30,193 nt of DNA from Clostridia bacterium (GTDB taxonomy: Bacteria > Bacillota_A > Clostridia > Oscillospirales > Acutalibacteraceae): the NCBI GenBank assembly GCA_017390825.1, contig JAFPAK010000036.1:1-30193 (forward strand). The letters run 5' to 3'. A model generated the notes under the pieces. It was not told the DNA's origin. It did not search any database and saw only the letters and a list, made by a program, of their open reading frames with translations. Made by a program: the position numbers and the translations under genes. Position 1 is the stretch's first letter. The number at the start of each line of letters is the position of its first letter. Positions 16,515 to 25,542 of this stretch are shown here, piece after piece.

Positions 16515-17144
16515 TTGGAAAGGTTCAAAAAATGGTGGCTGAATTATTGGTATCACTATAAGTTCAGAACTATAATGGGCGCATTGCTTATCGCTATCGC
16601 AGCAGTTGCGGTGCATAGTGTTGTTACAATGCCGAAATACGATTATAATGTGTATCTGTTTCTTTCAAAGGATACAGTGCTTAATATTGATACAGCAATT
16701 GCTGAGACTGCTGCACAGTACGGCGAGGATCTCAATGGTGACGGTGAAGTCAAGGTAAAGGTGATAGATTGTTCATTTTCTCCCACTAATACAACTGATT
16801 CTGTGGGTAAGATATCTATGCTCACAGCAGAACTTTCACTTGCAAACGGGTATATATTTATAACCGATGAATATCGTTTTGATTATATAAAGAATACGAT
16901 GCAGGTCGATCTTTTCTGCAACTATGATTATCTTGATTCGTATAACGGTAAAGCGCAGAAGATGAACGGCACGATGTTTGATAAGATATTGCAGGCAAAA
17001 ATGAAGGAAAAAGGTATTACTGAAGGTGTTTTCAGTATGTCGGATTATTATGTTTCAATGCGTGTTCAGTCAGAGAAAGACAGCGGATACGTTTTCGATA
17101 ATGACTACAAAATGTTTGAAAGAATAGTTAATTCAGGAGAGTAA
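16515..17144 (+). CDS. membrane-anchored protein of unknown function
   Basis: A 209-residue protein if TTG 16515 is the start, which I prefer. It gives a basic N-terminus (ERFKKWW) ahead of one transmembrane helix (GALLIAIAAVAVHSVV) and lies downstream of the predicted transcription start. GTG 16500 is the alternative. The remaining 170 or so residues look extracytoplasmic. They include DLNGDGEVKV, a single EF-hand/dockerin-like calcium loop (D-x-N-x-D-G), and otherwise no family I recognise. Four bases separate it from comM, so it is cotranscribed with it. Confidence 0.75.
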   Translation: MERFKKWWLNYWYHYKFRTIMGALLIAIAAVAVHSVVTMPKYDYNVYLFLSKDTVLNIDTAIAETAAQYGEDLNGDGEVKVKVIDCSFSPTNTTDSVGKISMLTAELSLANGYIFITDEYRFDYIKNTMQVDLFCNYDYLDSYNGKAQKMNGTMFDKILQAKMKEKGITEGVFSMSDYYVSMRVQSEKDSGYVFDNDYKMFERIVNSGE

Positions 17145-17147
17145 TAT

Positions 17148-18680
17148 ATGTTCTCTAAAATAACCAGTATGGGTGTCTGGGGCATCAATGCATATAAGGT
17201 AGAGGTTGAGACAAATCTTGCAAACGGGCTTCCTTCGTTTGATATAGTAGGTCTGCCGGATGCGGCTGTAAAGGAATCGCGTGATAGGGTAAGGGCGGCT
17301 TTGAAGAATTCGGGATTTAATTTCCCTGTCAACAAGATAACAGTAAACCTTGCGCCTGCCGATGTCAAAAAGGAGGGTCCTATATATGACCTTCCTATCA
17401 GTCTGGGCATAATGAGTGCACTTTCCTATATCACCGCCGATATTTCTGACAGCGTGTTTGTCGGTGAGTTATCATTAAACGGCGAAGTGCGTCCTGTTAA
17501 AGGTCTTTTATCTATGGCGGTGGCTGCAAAAGCGGCAGGCTATAAAAATATATATGTCCCTCATACTGTTGCTTTGCAGGCTGCAGTGGTTGAAGGTATC
17601 AATGTCTTTCCCGTAAAATCGGTACGCCAGCTTTATAATCATCTGTGCGGCGAGGATGCTATTGAGGCAGTTTCGCTTCCTGCCGCAGTACCGCAGGGAG
17701 AAAGCATACAGCATCTTGATTTTGCTGATGTTGCAGGGCAGGAGTATGTTAAAAGAGCAATCGAGATTGCAGCGGCAGGCGGTCATAACATCATGCTGAT
17801 AGGTCCGCCGGGATCCGGTAAAAGCATGATTGCAAGAAGAATTCCGTCAATACTGCCGGATATGACTTTTGATGAGGCTATTGAAAGTACAACTATACAT
17901 TCTATCGCAGGCGTGTTGCCAAGTGATGTGCCGATTTTAACGGAACGTCCCTTCCGTTCGCCGCATCATACTGTGTCGGCAGCGGCACTTTCGGGCGGAG
18001 GTACAACACCTGCGCCTGGGGAGATATCGCTTGCTCACAACGGTGTGCTTTTTTTGGACGAACTGCCCGAATTTTCAAGAATGGCAATGGAAACGCTTCG
18101 TCAGCCACTTGAGGACGGTAAGGTGAGTATAGCCCGTGTAGCAGGTACACTTACATATCCTTGCAGCGCTATGTTCGTTGCTGCTATGAATCCATGTCCT
18201 TGCGGATATTACGGTCATCCTTCCGGCAAATGTGTTTGCTCGCAGAATGCAGTCACACGGTATCTCAACAAGGTTTCAGGCCCTTTACTTGACAGAATAG
18301 ATATTCATGTTGAGGTGCCTCCTGTCAAATACGAGGAGCTAGCATCGAAAAAAAGCGGTGAGACTTCAGCACAGATAAAAGCGCGTGTAAACAAGGCTCG
18401 TCATATTCAACAGGAGCGTTACCGTGGCTGGGGTGTCAGCTGTAATGCACAGATAACTACACCGATGCTTAAAAAATTCTGCTCGCTGGATGATGAGGCA
18501 GATGCATATTTAAAGCGTTCATTTGATAACCTAGGTATGTCGGGCAGAGCGTACGACCGTGTTTTAAAGGTGGCACGAACTATTGCGGATCTTGACGAAA
18601 GTGAGAGTATCCGCAGAACGCATCTTGCACAGGCATTGCGGCTCCGCAGTCTTGATCGCAAGTATTGGAATAACATTTAA
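17148..18680 (+). CDS. comM: YifB/ComM-type Mg-chelatase-like AAA+ ATPase
   Basis: A 510-residue protein. The N-terminal ChlI-like domain (1-170) has the GLPSFDIVGLPDAAVKESRD signature. The AAA+ core has Walker A GPPGSGKS (219-226), RSPHHTVSAAALSGGG, and Walker B LFLDELPEF. A zinc-binding MNPCPCG with KCVCS lies between the AAA+ core and the C-terminal lid. ComM is a hexameric helicase that extends branch migration during natural transformation in Vibrio and others; the role here is inferred. AGGAG precedes the ATG. dprA and topA, often next to yifB, are not seen. Confidence 0.93.
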   Translation: MFSKITSMGVWGINAYKVEVETNLANGLPSFDIVGLPDAAVKESRDRVRAALKNSGFNFPVNKITVNLAPADVKKEGPIYDLPISLGIMSALSYITADISDSVFVGELSLNGEVRPVKGLLSMAVAAKAAGYKNIYVPHTVALQAAVVEGINVFPVKSVRQLYNHLCGEDAIEAVSLPAAVPQGESIQHLDFADVAGQEYVKRAIEIAAAGGHNIMLIGPPGSGKSMIARRIPSILPDMTFDEAIESTTIHSIAGVLPSDVPILTERPFRSPHHTVSAAALSGGGTTPAPGEISLAHNGVLFLDELPEFSRMAMETLRQPLEDGKVSIARVAGTLTYPCSAMFVAAMNPCPCGYYGHPSGKCVCSQNAVTRYLNKVSGPLLDRIDIHVEVPPVKYEELASKKSGETSAQIKARVNKARHIQQERYRGWGVSCNAQITTPMLKKFCSLDDEADAYLKRSFDNLGMSGRAYDRVLKVARTIADLDESESIRRTHLAQALRLRSLDRKYWNNI

Positions 18681-18738
18681 AGTTGGATGAATAATCTGGC
18701 GTTAATGTCATATTTTATTAAAAAGGAGAGATTGTTTT

Positions 18739-19275
18739 ATGAATTTAAAAGGAACAAAAACTGAAGCTAATCTTATGACTGCTTTTGCAGGCGAATCACA
18801 GGCACGCAACAAGTACACATATTATGCTTCAAAGGCAAAGAAGGACGGTTATGAGCAGATCGCCGCATTGTTCGAGGAGACTGCAAATAACGAGAAGGAA
18901 CACGCAAAAATGTGGTTCAAGCTGCTTCACGGCGGAATTCCGTCAACAGAGGAAAATCTAAAGGACGCAGCAGAAGGCGAGAACTACGAGTGGACAGAGA
19001 TGTACGCTGAATTCGCAAAGGTTGCTCGCGAGGAAGGCTTTGACCATATTGCAACTCTGTTCGACGGTGTTGCAGCTATCGAGAAGGAACATGAAGAGCG
19101 TTATCGCAAGCTCCTCGGCAATATTGAGGAAGGTATCGTGTTCTCAAGAGACGGCGATATGGTATGGATCTGCCGCAACTGCGGTCATGTTCATGTTGGC
19201 AAAGCCGCTCCTGAGGTATGCCCGGTATGTGCTCATCCGAAGGCATATTTCGAACTTCGTTCAAAGAATTATTAA
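18739..19275 (+). CDS. rbr: rubrerythrin
   Basis: A 178-residue peroxide-reducing protein of anaerobes. The N-terminal ferritin-like four-helix domain carries the diiron ligands in [23 protein letters not shown] and [11 protein letters not shown]. The C-terminal rubredoxin domain has CRNCG and CPVC, about 12 residues apart, for one Fe(Cys)4 centre. AAAGGAGAG precedes the ATG. No clear promoter or PerR-type operator is visible in the 58 bases after comM, so part of its expression may come from readthrough; a strong terminator follows. Confidence 0.96.
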   Translation: MNLKGTKTEANLMTAFAGESQARNKYTYYASKAKKDGYEQIAALFEETANNEKEHAKMWFKLLHGGIPSTEENLKDAAEGENYEWTEMYAEFAKVAREEGFDHIATLFDGVAAIEKEHEERYRKLLGNIEEGIVFSRDGDMVWICRNCGHVHVGKAAPEVCPVCAHPKAYFELRSKNY

Positions 19276-19291
19276 TTTACAGCTATTGACT

Positions 19292-19331
19292 AAAACGACT
19301 GAAAAGCATTAGAGCTTTTCAGTCGTTTTTT
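19292..19331 (+). terminator. intrinsic terminator after rubrerythrin
   Basis: A perfect 16-bp stem (19292-19307 with 19314-19329), six-base loop, ending in a run of six T. Confidence 0.93.
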
Positions 19332-19348
19332 AATAATCTTGTTTTTTC

Positions 19349-19376
19349 AGTCAATTAATCAATTGATTAATTGACT
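19349..19376. repeat. 28-bp perfect palindrome
   Basis: AGTCAATTAATC, AATT, GATTAATTGACT form an uninterrupted palindrome in a gene-free stretch between two terminators. A second short palindrome, TAGTTAACTA (19384-19393), follows 7 bases later. TTTTCAGTC just before it repeats part of the preceding terminator. There is no coding sequence or U-tract to make it a terminator; it could be a protein-binding site or a cruciform. The rest of the 19332-19460 gap shows nothing further. Confidence 0.75.
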
Positions 19377-19460
19377 ATTAATCTAGTTAACTAATTGCTC
19401 ATGATAGCCGATTTTTGCTGTTTTAAAATAGGATATAGAGTAAAAGCATTGTTTTGAGAG

Positions 19461-19493
19461 AAAAATCGCCTCACTCAAAGTGAAGCGATTTTT
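19461..19493 (-). terminator. intrinsic terminator of the carbohydrate-binding lipoprotein locus
   Basis: On the minus strand AAAAATCGC-U-UCACU pairs with AGUGA-G-GCGAUUUUU, 15 bp including one U-G wobble, with a three-base loop and U-tract. On the plus strand that wobble is a mismatch, so it serves the leftward transcript. Confidence 0.88.
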
Positions 19494-19516
19494 AGTTCAT
19501 TCAGAATATAAAAGTT

Positions 19517-19957
19517 TTAGTCTGCTTCAATATCACCTGAGATACTGCCCGCTGTAACGGTATAGGTTTCACCGCTTACCAGTTCGGGGGAACTTAATAT
19601 GATTACCTGGAAAGAAAGCTCGGGAGCATATGAAAACAACTCATTTCCGTTCGAGTCTTTCAGAGTTACGGTAGTACCCGCTGATTGATTGCCGACACTT
19701 GCCGCAACAACGCCTTGCTCTGAATCGCTGAATGTTTGTGCCATATTATATGCACCGGTACCGATAAACGTACCACCGGTTATAACACCGCTTGTATCGT
19801 AGTCAAGTGTTGCGGTATCACCATTTGTAGGACCTACTACTGTAGTGTATCCGTCGGAGATAGCAAGTGTACCGTTTGCATCAAGGCCGTCACCGGAAGA
19901 ATTTATATAGAGTGTTCCGCCGGAAATTTCAATACTTCCGTTTGAGGAGGATGACAT
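19517..19957 (-). pseudogene. C-terminal part of the interrupted Cthe_2159-like protein
   Basis: A 146-codon open stretch in exactly the same frame as the lipoprotein gene upstream, separated by TGA plus two codons (GGC GGT). It continues the beta-helix repeats (IEISGGTLYINSSGDGLDANG, shown in part as SSGDGLDANG and TGGTFIGTGAYNMAQTFS) and holds the family's beta-rich C-terminal domain. Alone it lacks a signal peptide and would stay in the cytosol, so it is best read as the 3' part of a broken gene. GAGG a few bases before ATG 19957 might allow reinitiation. Confidence 0.8.
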
Positions 19958-19963
19958 ACCGCC

Positions 19964-21310
19964 TCATGCTTTGCCGCCCATACCGCCAAACATTGCATCT
20001 CTGCCACCCTTTGTACCGCTTTGGTCAGTACCTCCTGCCGCATTAATGCCGTCGTCAGATGCAATGAGTTTGATGTCACCGCCCGATATCTTGATATCTA
20101 ATGCTTCAAGACCTTCATAGCATTCGGATATATTGATGGTACACGAGGTTATACTCAACGTTTCATCGGCATGAAAACCGTCATCACCGCTTGATATTTC
20201 AAAAATTCCGCCGTTAACGGTTGCTGATGCATTACAATGAACTGCATCGTCGGCAGAATTTATAGTGAAGCTACCGCCGTTTATAGTCAGATCACCGGTG
20301 GCTTTAAGCCCCTTCATGCTGGTACTGCTTTCATCGTTGGCAGTAGTGGTTTGAGACGAACGACCACCCGGCTCACCGGGTCTGCCTCCGCCCATAAAAC
20401 CGCCGTATGATTCGGAGGATGATTTTGTTCCGTTTTCGCTGCCGCCACCTGCGGTGATGTCAAATGTACCGCTGTCATATATCATATAGCTTGCGGCGCT
20501 GATTCCATCGCCTTCCGCTTCAATGGTGACTTTTCCGCCGGCAGTATATATAAAGCCAAGCGAGGTGTCGTCTGTATTTTCAGCATGTATACCGTCTTTG
20601 CCTGAGTCTATCGTTATGTCAGCGTTGGCAATACGCACACTGTCGTTGGCGTCAAGCCCGTGAGATGCGCAGGCTATACTATAAGTTCCGCTTGTGAATA
20701 CAAGATCATCCTTTGAGACTATACCGTGTCCTGCAGGGGAGGTAACAGTAAGCGAACCTTTACCGTTAAATGTTATGTCTTGTCTTGAAAACAGTGCAGC
20801 ATCAATATTGTTGTCATCAATAGCGGTAAAGCTTCCGCCGTTTGCAAGTGTGTTTTCGCTGCCATCTGCGAGTGTTACGAAAACCTTATCCGCTTCGATT
20901 ATATAAAGAGCGGCGGAGGCAGAGCTTGTGATGTTTACACCGTTAAGCACTAGCTGTAGCTTTGCAGTACTGTCGGCATCAACTATTATCATACCGTCAG
21001 AGAGTGTACCGGATATGATATGCGTCATATCTTCCGTGATAGTTACAGTTGAGCCGGATATTTTTACGCTGTCATCACTTGCGGTAGCAGAACTGCCGTT
21101 TAATTGAATGAGTATGCTGTTCTCTTCATCATAGCCTAACTCATAATCTCTGTCGGTAAACATCTCCGAGGCGGTTTTGGCATTCTCTGATGAGGAACCT
21201 GTTGATGCTGTTGATGTGGTGTTATTATCATCATTACTTTCAGCAGTTTTGCTGCCGCAACCGCACAAAATCATACATATACTTAATGCAAGGGGCAAGA
21301 ATTTTTTCAT
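19964..21310 (-). pseudogene. Cthe_2159-like carbohydrate-binding lipoprotein, interrupted by UGA
   Basis: A 448-codon N-terminal part of a protein that would be about 598 residues with the downstream fragment. A lipoprotein signal (LALSICMILCGC, modified cysteine C18) is followed by a Ser/Thr-rich linker and then beta-helix repeats such as ISGSTVTITEDMTHIISG, SHGLDANDSVRIAN and INSADDAVHCN. The pattern matches the Cthe_2159 carbohydrate-binding family, which binds pectic polysaccharides in C. thermocellum. It ends in a Gly/Met linker (FGGMGGKA) at a TGA in the middle of the domain. AGGAG lies about 10 bases before the ATG and overlaps the stop of the DUF4956 remnant. Confidence 0.82.
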
Positions 21311-21323
21311 AAGATGTCTTCTC

Positions 21324-21518
21324 CTAAAGTTCAGATGTAGCAGTATCCTGATTTGAAACGGTTATTTCAAGATCGCCGTTTCTGCAACATAGCTTATCTA
21401 TCATTTCTTTTTTTATGTCACGCAATGTGACATTGTAGGTAAGTCGGAACATGCTGCCCATATTTGTAGTTTTTACAAGCACAAGGTCATTTGATACAGT
21501 ATATTCATTAAAATTTTT
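21324..21518 (-). pseudogene. C-terminal remnant of a DUF4956 membrane protein
   Basis: On the minus strand the frame ending with TAG at 21324 reads FNEYTVSNDLVLVKTTNMGS, then MFRLTYNVTLRD, KKEMIDKLCCRNGDLEITVS and ends TSEL. This is the characteristic cytosolic tail of DUF4956 proteins (VKTTNMGS, RCRNGNLEI in relatives). The membrane part, about two thirds of the protein, and the start are gone; the HtrA gene terminator begins 12 bases upstream. DUF4956 genes commonly sit beside VTC-type polyphosphate polymerase and Cthe_2159-like genes, so this is the stump of that cluster. Confidence 0.8.
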
Positions 21519-21529
21519 AAAACAAGAAG

Positions 21530-21553
21530 GCAGACCTGATTTATCAGGTCTGC
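21530..21553 (-). terminator. intrinsic terminator of the two-component/HtrA operon
   Basis: A perfect 10-bp stem, GCAGACCTGA with TCAGGTCTGC, and a four-base loop. On the leftward strand it is followed by the U-rich CUUCUUGUUUU. It lies 20 bases after the HtrA stop. Confidence 0.85.
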
Positions 21554-21572
21554 TTAAAACTTCTGTAAATAA

Positions 21573-23153
21573 TTACGGCTGATATTCAAAGAATGAATAG
21601 GTGGTTGTTTGCTGCTGTTGTTGTTGGGTAGAGTAGCTGGATGCCGAGGTGTCCTCAATAAGCTCAGCGGTAATTGTTTTGTAACTGCCGTTTGATGCGA
21701 TATAGACTTTGAGTTTCACCGCATCACCTGCATATTTATCGTCAATAACATCAAGCGCAACATCCTCGGTAACAATGGGTTTATCATCTATCTCAACAAT
21801 GATATCACCATCGGAAAGACCTTTACCGTAAAGACCGGAATTGATGCTGATTTCCTGTATCTGCAAGCCGTAAGGTGTACCGCTTGCCTTGGCAACTGCG
21901 CCGGTTATCTCATAATATGAAATACCGAGTTTGCCCCGGTTTGTTACACGGTTATTTTCAATAAGACTTTTAGCATACTTGATCGCATCACTCGACGGAA
22001 TGGCAAAACAAAGTCCCTCATAACCCTCAAGTACTATTTTAGATGAGCTAATGCCGACGACCTGACCATACATATTAACGAGTGCACCACCGGAGTTACC
22101 GGAATTAAGTGCGGTATCTGTCTGAATAACGCGCATTGAGTGTCTGACGCTCGCACCGGTAGAGTCGGTTGAAGTAAAGCTTATACGGCGGGTTGCGGCA
22201 GATATGATCCCTTTTGTAACTGTTCCGGAAAGACCATACGGATTGCCGATAGCGATCACCGCTTCGCCTACCGTTACTTTGCTTGAATCAGCAAACACAG
22301 CGGGAGTAAGTTCGTCTTCCGGAAGTTCAGTCATTTTAAGAACGCACAGGTCACTGCGTGAATCACCTGCAATGTATATCGCATCATAGCTTTCACCGTC
22401 ACTCATAGTAATGACGAATTTTGCACTCGGTATTTCGCTGTAAATGTGGTCATTTGAAAGTATATATCCTGTTTTATCAAGAACAACACCGGAAGCCAAT
22501 GCGCTGTTTTGGTATGTGTCGTTGTAAACCATGATATTTACTACCGAAGGAGATACAAGCTGTGATACTTCATCAGCGGAATATACACCGTTTTCATCGG
22601 CTTCAATTCCGTCTTTTTCGGGTACTGTGCCTTGCTGAATCTCAACGGTTCCACCGAGAGATATATCATTTTCATCGTCATTATCAATAAGGCTTCCAAC
22701 ATTTCCTTTTATCGTGTAGCCTACAAATATTCCGCCTGCCAGCACGGTAACGCTCAAAAGGATAGCAAGGAATATAATAAGTCCTCTTTTGCTGCGCTTA
22801 TTTGTCTTGTTAACATCAAAAGTCTGCGTAGTTCCGCTTGCTTGCTGTACAGGAGGGACATATCCGTTTGCAGAATTATAATTCGTGGAATAATATGTCG
22901 GCTGTTGCGGTGGAATATTAGCGTTTTGTTGTTGCGGCTGCGCCTGATAGATATAGGGCGAATAGTACACGGGCTGTTGCTGCGGCGGTACTGTTTCGGA
23001 TGTATTGTTGATATTTGGTGCTTCGGCAGTTGTCTTTTCTGTATTTAAATGCTCTGCCTCTACTGTCGGAATTTCGTCCGTTGCAGTAGTTTCCGTCTGA
23101 GTCTCGTTGGGAGTTGTATTTTCCTCAGGTGTATTGAAAATATCATCAGCCAT
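21573..23153 (-). CDS. HtrA-like membrane-anchored serine protease with PDZ domain
   Basis: A 526-residue protein from ATG 23153. A Thr/Glu/Gln/Pro-rich cytosolic region (1-120) leads to KRSKRG and one transmembrane helix (about 123-145). The trypsin-like domain has H236 in SNDHIY, D268 in SDLCVL and S354 in GNSGGAL, a complete triad, followed by a PDZ-like domain (LQIQEISINSGLYGKGLSDGDI in part). The tail is Gln/Thr-rich. It degrades or senses misfolded proteins at the cell surface in relatives. Its start overlaps the histidine kinase stop by 8 bases (ATGGCTGA) with AGGAAA upstream, so the kinase, its regulator and this protease form one operon. Confidence 0.9.
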   Translation of the reverse strand: MADDIFNTPEENTTPNETQTETTATDEIPTVEAEHLNTEKTTAEAPNINNTSETVPPQQQPVYYSPYIYQAQPQQQNANIPPQQPTYYSTNYNSANGYVPPVQQASGTTQTFDVNKTNKRSKRGLIIFLAILLSVTVLAGGIFVGYTIKGNVGSLIDNDDENDISLGGTVEIQQGTVPEKDGIEADENGVYSADEVSQLVSPSVVNIMVYNDTYQNSALASGVVLDKTGYILSNDHIYSEIPSAKFVITMSDGESYDAIYIAGDSRSDLCVLKMTELPEDELTPAVFADSSKVTVGEAVIAIGNPYGLSGTVTKGIISAATRRISFTSTDSTGASVRHSMRVIQTDTALNSGNSGGALVNMYGQVVGISSSKIVLEGYEGLCFAIPSSDAIKYAKSLIENNRVTNRGKLGISYYEITGAVAKASGTPYGLQIQEISINSGLYGKGLSDGDIIVEIDDKPIVTEDVALDVIDDKYAGDAVKLKVYIASNGSYKTITAELIEDTSASSYSTQQQQQQTTTYSFFEYQP

Positions 23154-24645
23154 TGTCTTTTTGTTTCCTTTCATCCTTTTTATATTCATCATCGGCAATT
23201 TCAGCCGTTACATTTATCTCCATTGCACGGGCGTTAGGCAGCGTTACCTCGAAGCTTGTATATTCACCTTTGATGCTACCTACAACGATATTACCGTTGT
23301 GCAAGGCGACTATCTTCTTTACAATAAATAATCCAAAGCCCATACCTGTCTTGTCGGTACTGCGTGAACGATCGGTCTTGTAAAAACGCTCAAAAACCTT
23401 ACTCATTTCCTGCCGGGTCAGTCCTTCGCCCGAATTACGGATATGCACAACCACGGTATTATGCTTGCCCATATCCACACAAATATAAATATATCCGTTT
23501 TCAGGTGTGAACTTTATAGCATTTTCAATGAGATTGTAAAGCACCTGATGGATAAGATCCTTATCAGCATTGACAGTTACGGGAACTGCATCGGAAAGCC
23601 CTCTTATATCAAGCTGTTTTTCATTGATCCTTGCCTCGAATGAGAACAATATATTCATCAGCATATCGGTGATATTAAATTCTGTTTCATTCAGCTTAAC
23701 TGCGTTATTTTCAAGTCTGGAGAGCTGCAACATGGAATTGACTAGCCGTGAGAGCCGCTTTGTTTCAGCAGATACTATTTGCATATATTTGTGTTGATCC
23801 TGCGGCGGTATCGTGCCGTCTAATATACCGTCAATAAAGCCGGATATAGTTTGCATGGGAGTTTTCAACTCATGCGATACGCTGGAAATAAAGCCACGGC
23901 GCATTTCCTCAAGCGATCCAAGCGATGCTGACATTTTATTAAAGGCATCACACAAAAGTCCGACCTCGTCACGCTGGGTAACAGGTATATTTACAATAAA
24001 ATTGCCCTGCTCCATCTTTTTTGCTGCTTGCGCCATCTGACGCAGCGGACGGGTCATTCGTCCGGTTATAATGTATATTACGATAAATGCGATAAGCAGG
24101 ATACATATTTCATACCAAAACAGCGCTTTTATAATATCGTACGGGCTTTTGGCATACTGAGACATAGATACAGATGCAAATGTAGCACCGACACGGTAAC
24201 CGTTACAATATACCGGTTCACCAACAGTATAGCAGGTATCGGTGTAGATATCTCCCATTGTGCCGCGTTCTGTAAACTTACCTGATGCAGTCTTGTTCAT
24301 AATGCTTTCAGGCACAGAAATTGCTTTGTGATTACAGTCATACTGCTGATGGGAGCAGACAATGGTATTGCCGTTTACATCAACTATATAAATATCGGCA
24401 TCTATGATCTGTGATACCGCAGCAACAGTTGAGCCGATCTGTTGATCGAAGCCTCCGTTTCCCTGCTCAAGCAAAGCACCGGCAAGAGAGGAGATGGTTT
24501 TGACATTCTTGGTCAGAAGCTTATCCTCACTTTGCTGCCATGTGTTGCTTACTATAAAAAACAGTGCTGTACCGAATACAACAAAGCTTGCAAGCAATAT
24601 TGCCGCCGTTGCAGTGAAGTATCTTAAAAATATACTTTTACGCAT
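23146..24645 (-). CDS. sensor histidine kinase
   Basis: A 499-residue kinase. Transmembrane helices at about 12-33 and 174-194 bracket a roughly 140-residue extracellular sensor. HAMP follows (about 195-245). HisKA has the phosphorylated H258 in SSVSHELKTPM, and the ATPase domain has NLIENAIKFTPENG and GMGFGLFIVKKIV. It begins 5 bases after the response-regulator stop and overlaps the protease gene, making a probable envelope-stress circuit like CssRS-HtrA in Bacillus. The extracellular domain contains three cysteines (C98, C104, C138) and one at 147 that could be redox or structural. Confidence 0.94.
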   Translation of the reverse strand: MRKSIFLRYFTATAAILLASFVVFGTALFFIVSNTWQQSEDKLLTKNVKTISSLAGALLEQGNGGFDQQIGSTVAAVSQIIDADIYIVDVNGNTIVCSHQQYDCNHKAISVPESIMNKTASGKFTERGTMGDIYTDTCYTVGEPVYCNGYRVGATFASVSMSQYAKSPYDIIKALFWYEICILLIAFIVIYIITGRMTRPLRQMAQAAKKMEQGNFIVNIPVTQRDEVGLLCDAFNKMSASLGSLEEMRRGFISSVSHELKTPMQTISGFIDGILDGTIPPQDQHKYMQIVSAETKRLSRLVNSMLQLSRLENNAVKLNETEFNITDMLMNILFSFEARINEKQLDIRGLSDAVPVTVNADKDLIHQVLYNLIENAIKFTPENGYIYICVDMGKHNTVVVHIRNSGEGLTRQEMSKVFERFYKTDRSRSTDKTGMGFGLFIVKKIVALHNGNIVVGSIKGEYTSFEVTLPNARAMEINVTAEIADDEYKKDERKQKDNG

Positions 24646-24650
24646 ATCGT

Positions 24651-25337
24651 TTACTTTGTCTGGAATTTATATCCAACGCTCCATACTGTCTCAAGGCTCC
24701 ATTTATCCGAAACGCCTTCGAGCTTTTCACGCAGTCGCTTTACATGAACATCAACTGTTCTGCTTGCGCCGTAATAATCGAAGCCCCATACCTCATCAAG
24801 CAGTGCATCACGGGTGTAGACCTTGTTTGGATTACTTGCAAGAAAATATATCAGCTCAAGCTCTTTCGGGGGAGTGTCGATCTTTTTGCCGTCAACTATC
24901 ATTTCATAATTGGTTAGATTGATAGATAGCTTATCGAATTCGACCTTTTTGATACCGTCGCCATCAGCAGCGCCGGTTCTGCGTAGTACTGCTTTAACAC
25001 GGGCAACTATCTCTTTTGCATCGAACGGCTTTACAACATAATCGTCTGCGCCGAGCTCAAGTCCGAGAACCTTGTCAAAGGTTTCTCCCTTGGCGGTTAT
25101 CATAATAATAGGTGTCTGGCTGACCTTGCGTATCTCACGGCAGACCTGCCATCCGTCAAGCTTCGGCATCATAACATCAAGAAGAATTATTGAGGGATCA
25201 AATTTCTGGAACTTATCAAGCGCTTCCTGTCCATCGTGGCATATCTCCACTTCAAGTTGTTCCTTTTCAAGATACAAGCGCAAAAATTCGCAGATGTTGT
25301 TATCATCATCAACTACCATAACTCGTGTTGTGCTCAT
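24651..25337 (-). CDS. OmpR/PhoB-family response regulator
   Basis: A 228-residue regulator. The receiver domain has the acidic pocket VVDDD (8-12), phosphoacceptor D54 in LLDVMMPKLDGW and K103-region VKPFDAKE. The winged helix has RTVDVHVKRLREKLE. It is the first gene of the operon with the kinase and HtrA-like protease. A leftward TATAAT at 25396-25401 is a likely -10; no good -35 is spaced correctly from it, which fits an activated, perhaps autoregulated, promoter. AAGGACG lies somewhat far (about 12 bases) from the ATG. Confidence 0.94.
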   Translation of the reverse strand: MSTTRVMVVDDDNNICEFLRLYLEKEQLEVEICHDGQEALDKFQKFDPSIILLDVMMPKLDGWQVCREIRKVSQTPIIMITAKGETFDKVLGLELGADDYVVKPFDAKEIVARVKAVLRRTGAADGDGIKKVEFDKLSINLTNYEMIVDGKKIDTPPKELELIYFLASNPNKVYTRDALLDEVWGFDYYGASRTVDVHVKRLREKLEGVSDKWSLETVWSVGYKFQTK

Positions 25338-25500
25338 AGCATATACCGTCCTTTTATATGTAATTTTAATACAGAATTACTTACTCTATACCGAAATTAT
25401 ATCTGTAAATATACTATAATTGGTGAACTGTTTTTTAACATAAATGTAAATTTGTGTGTACCGCTACGCTTATTTTGTGCGGCGTCGGCAATAAAAATTC

Positions 25501-25534
25501 AAAAAGAGACTGTTTATAAAACCAGCCTCTTTTT
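25501..25534 (-). terminator. intrinsic terminator of the rlmB/pseudo-ATPase/LCP operon
   Basis: On the minus strand AAAAAGAG-G-CUG pairs with CAG-U-CUCUUUUU, with the G-U wobble (a mismatch on the plus strand) and a U-tract. It lies 9 bases after the LCP-like stop. Between it and the response-regulator start (25338-25500) I see only the possible -10 box at 25396-25401. Confidence 0.88.
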
Positions 25535-25542
25535 AACTGTAC

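Noticed and set aside
19332..19460. Transposon end or small RNA in the rubrerythrin-lipoprotein gap
   Set aside because: No transposase, flanking target duplication or promoter-terminator pair around the palindrome was visible.
19958..19966. Selenocysteine at the in-frame UGA
   Set aside because: No bacterial SECIS-like hairpin immediately follows, and the protein is a structural beta-helix lipoprotein with no redox site.
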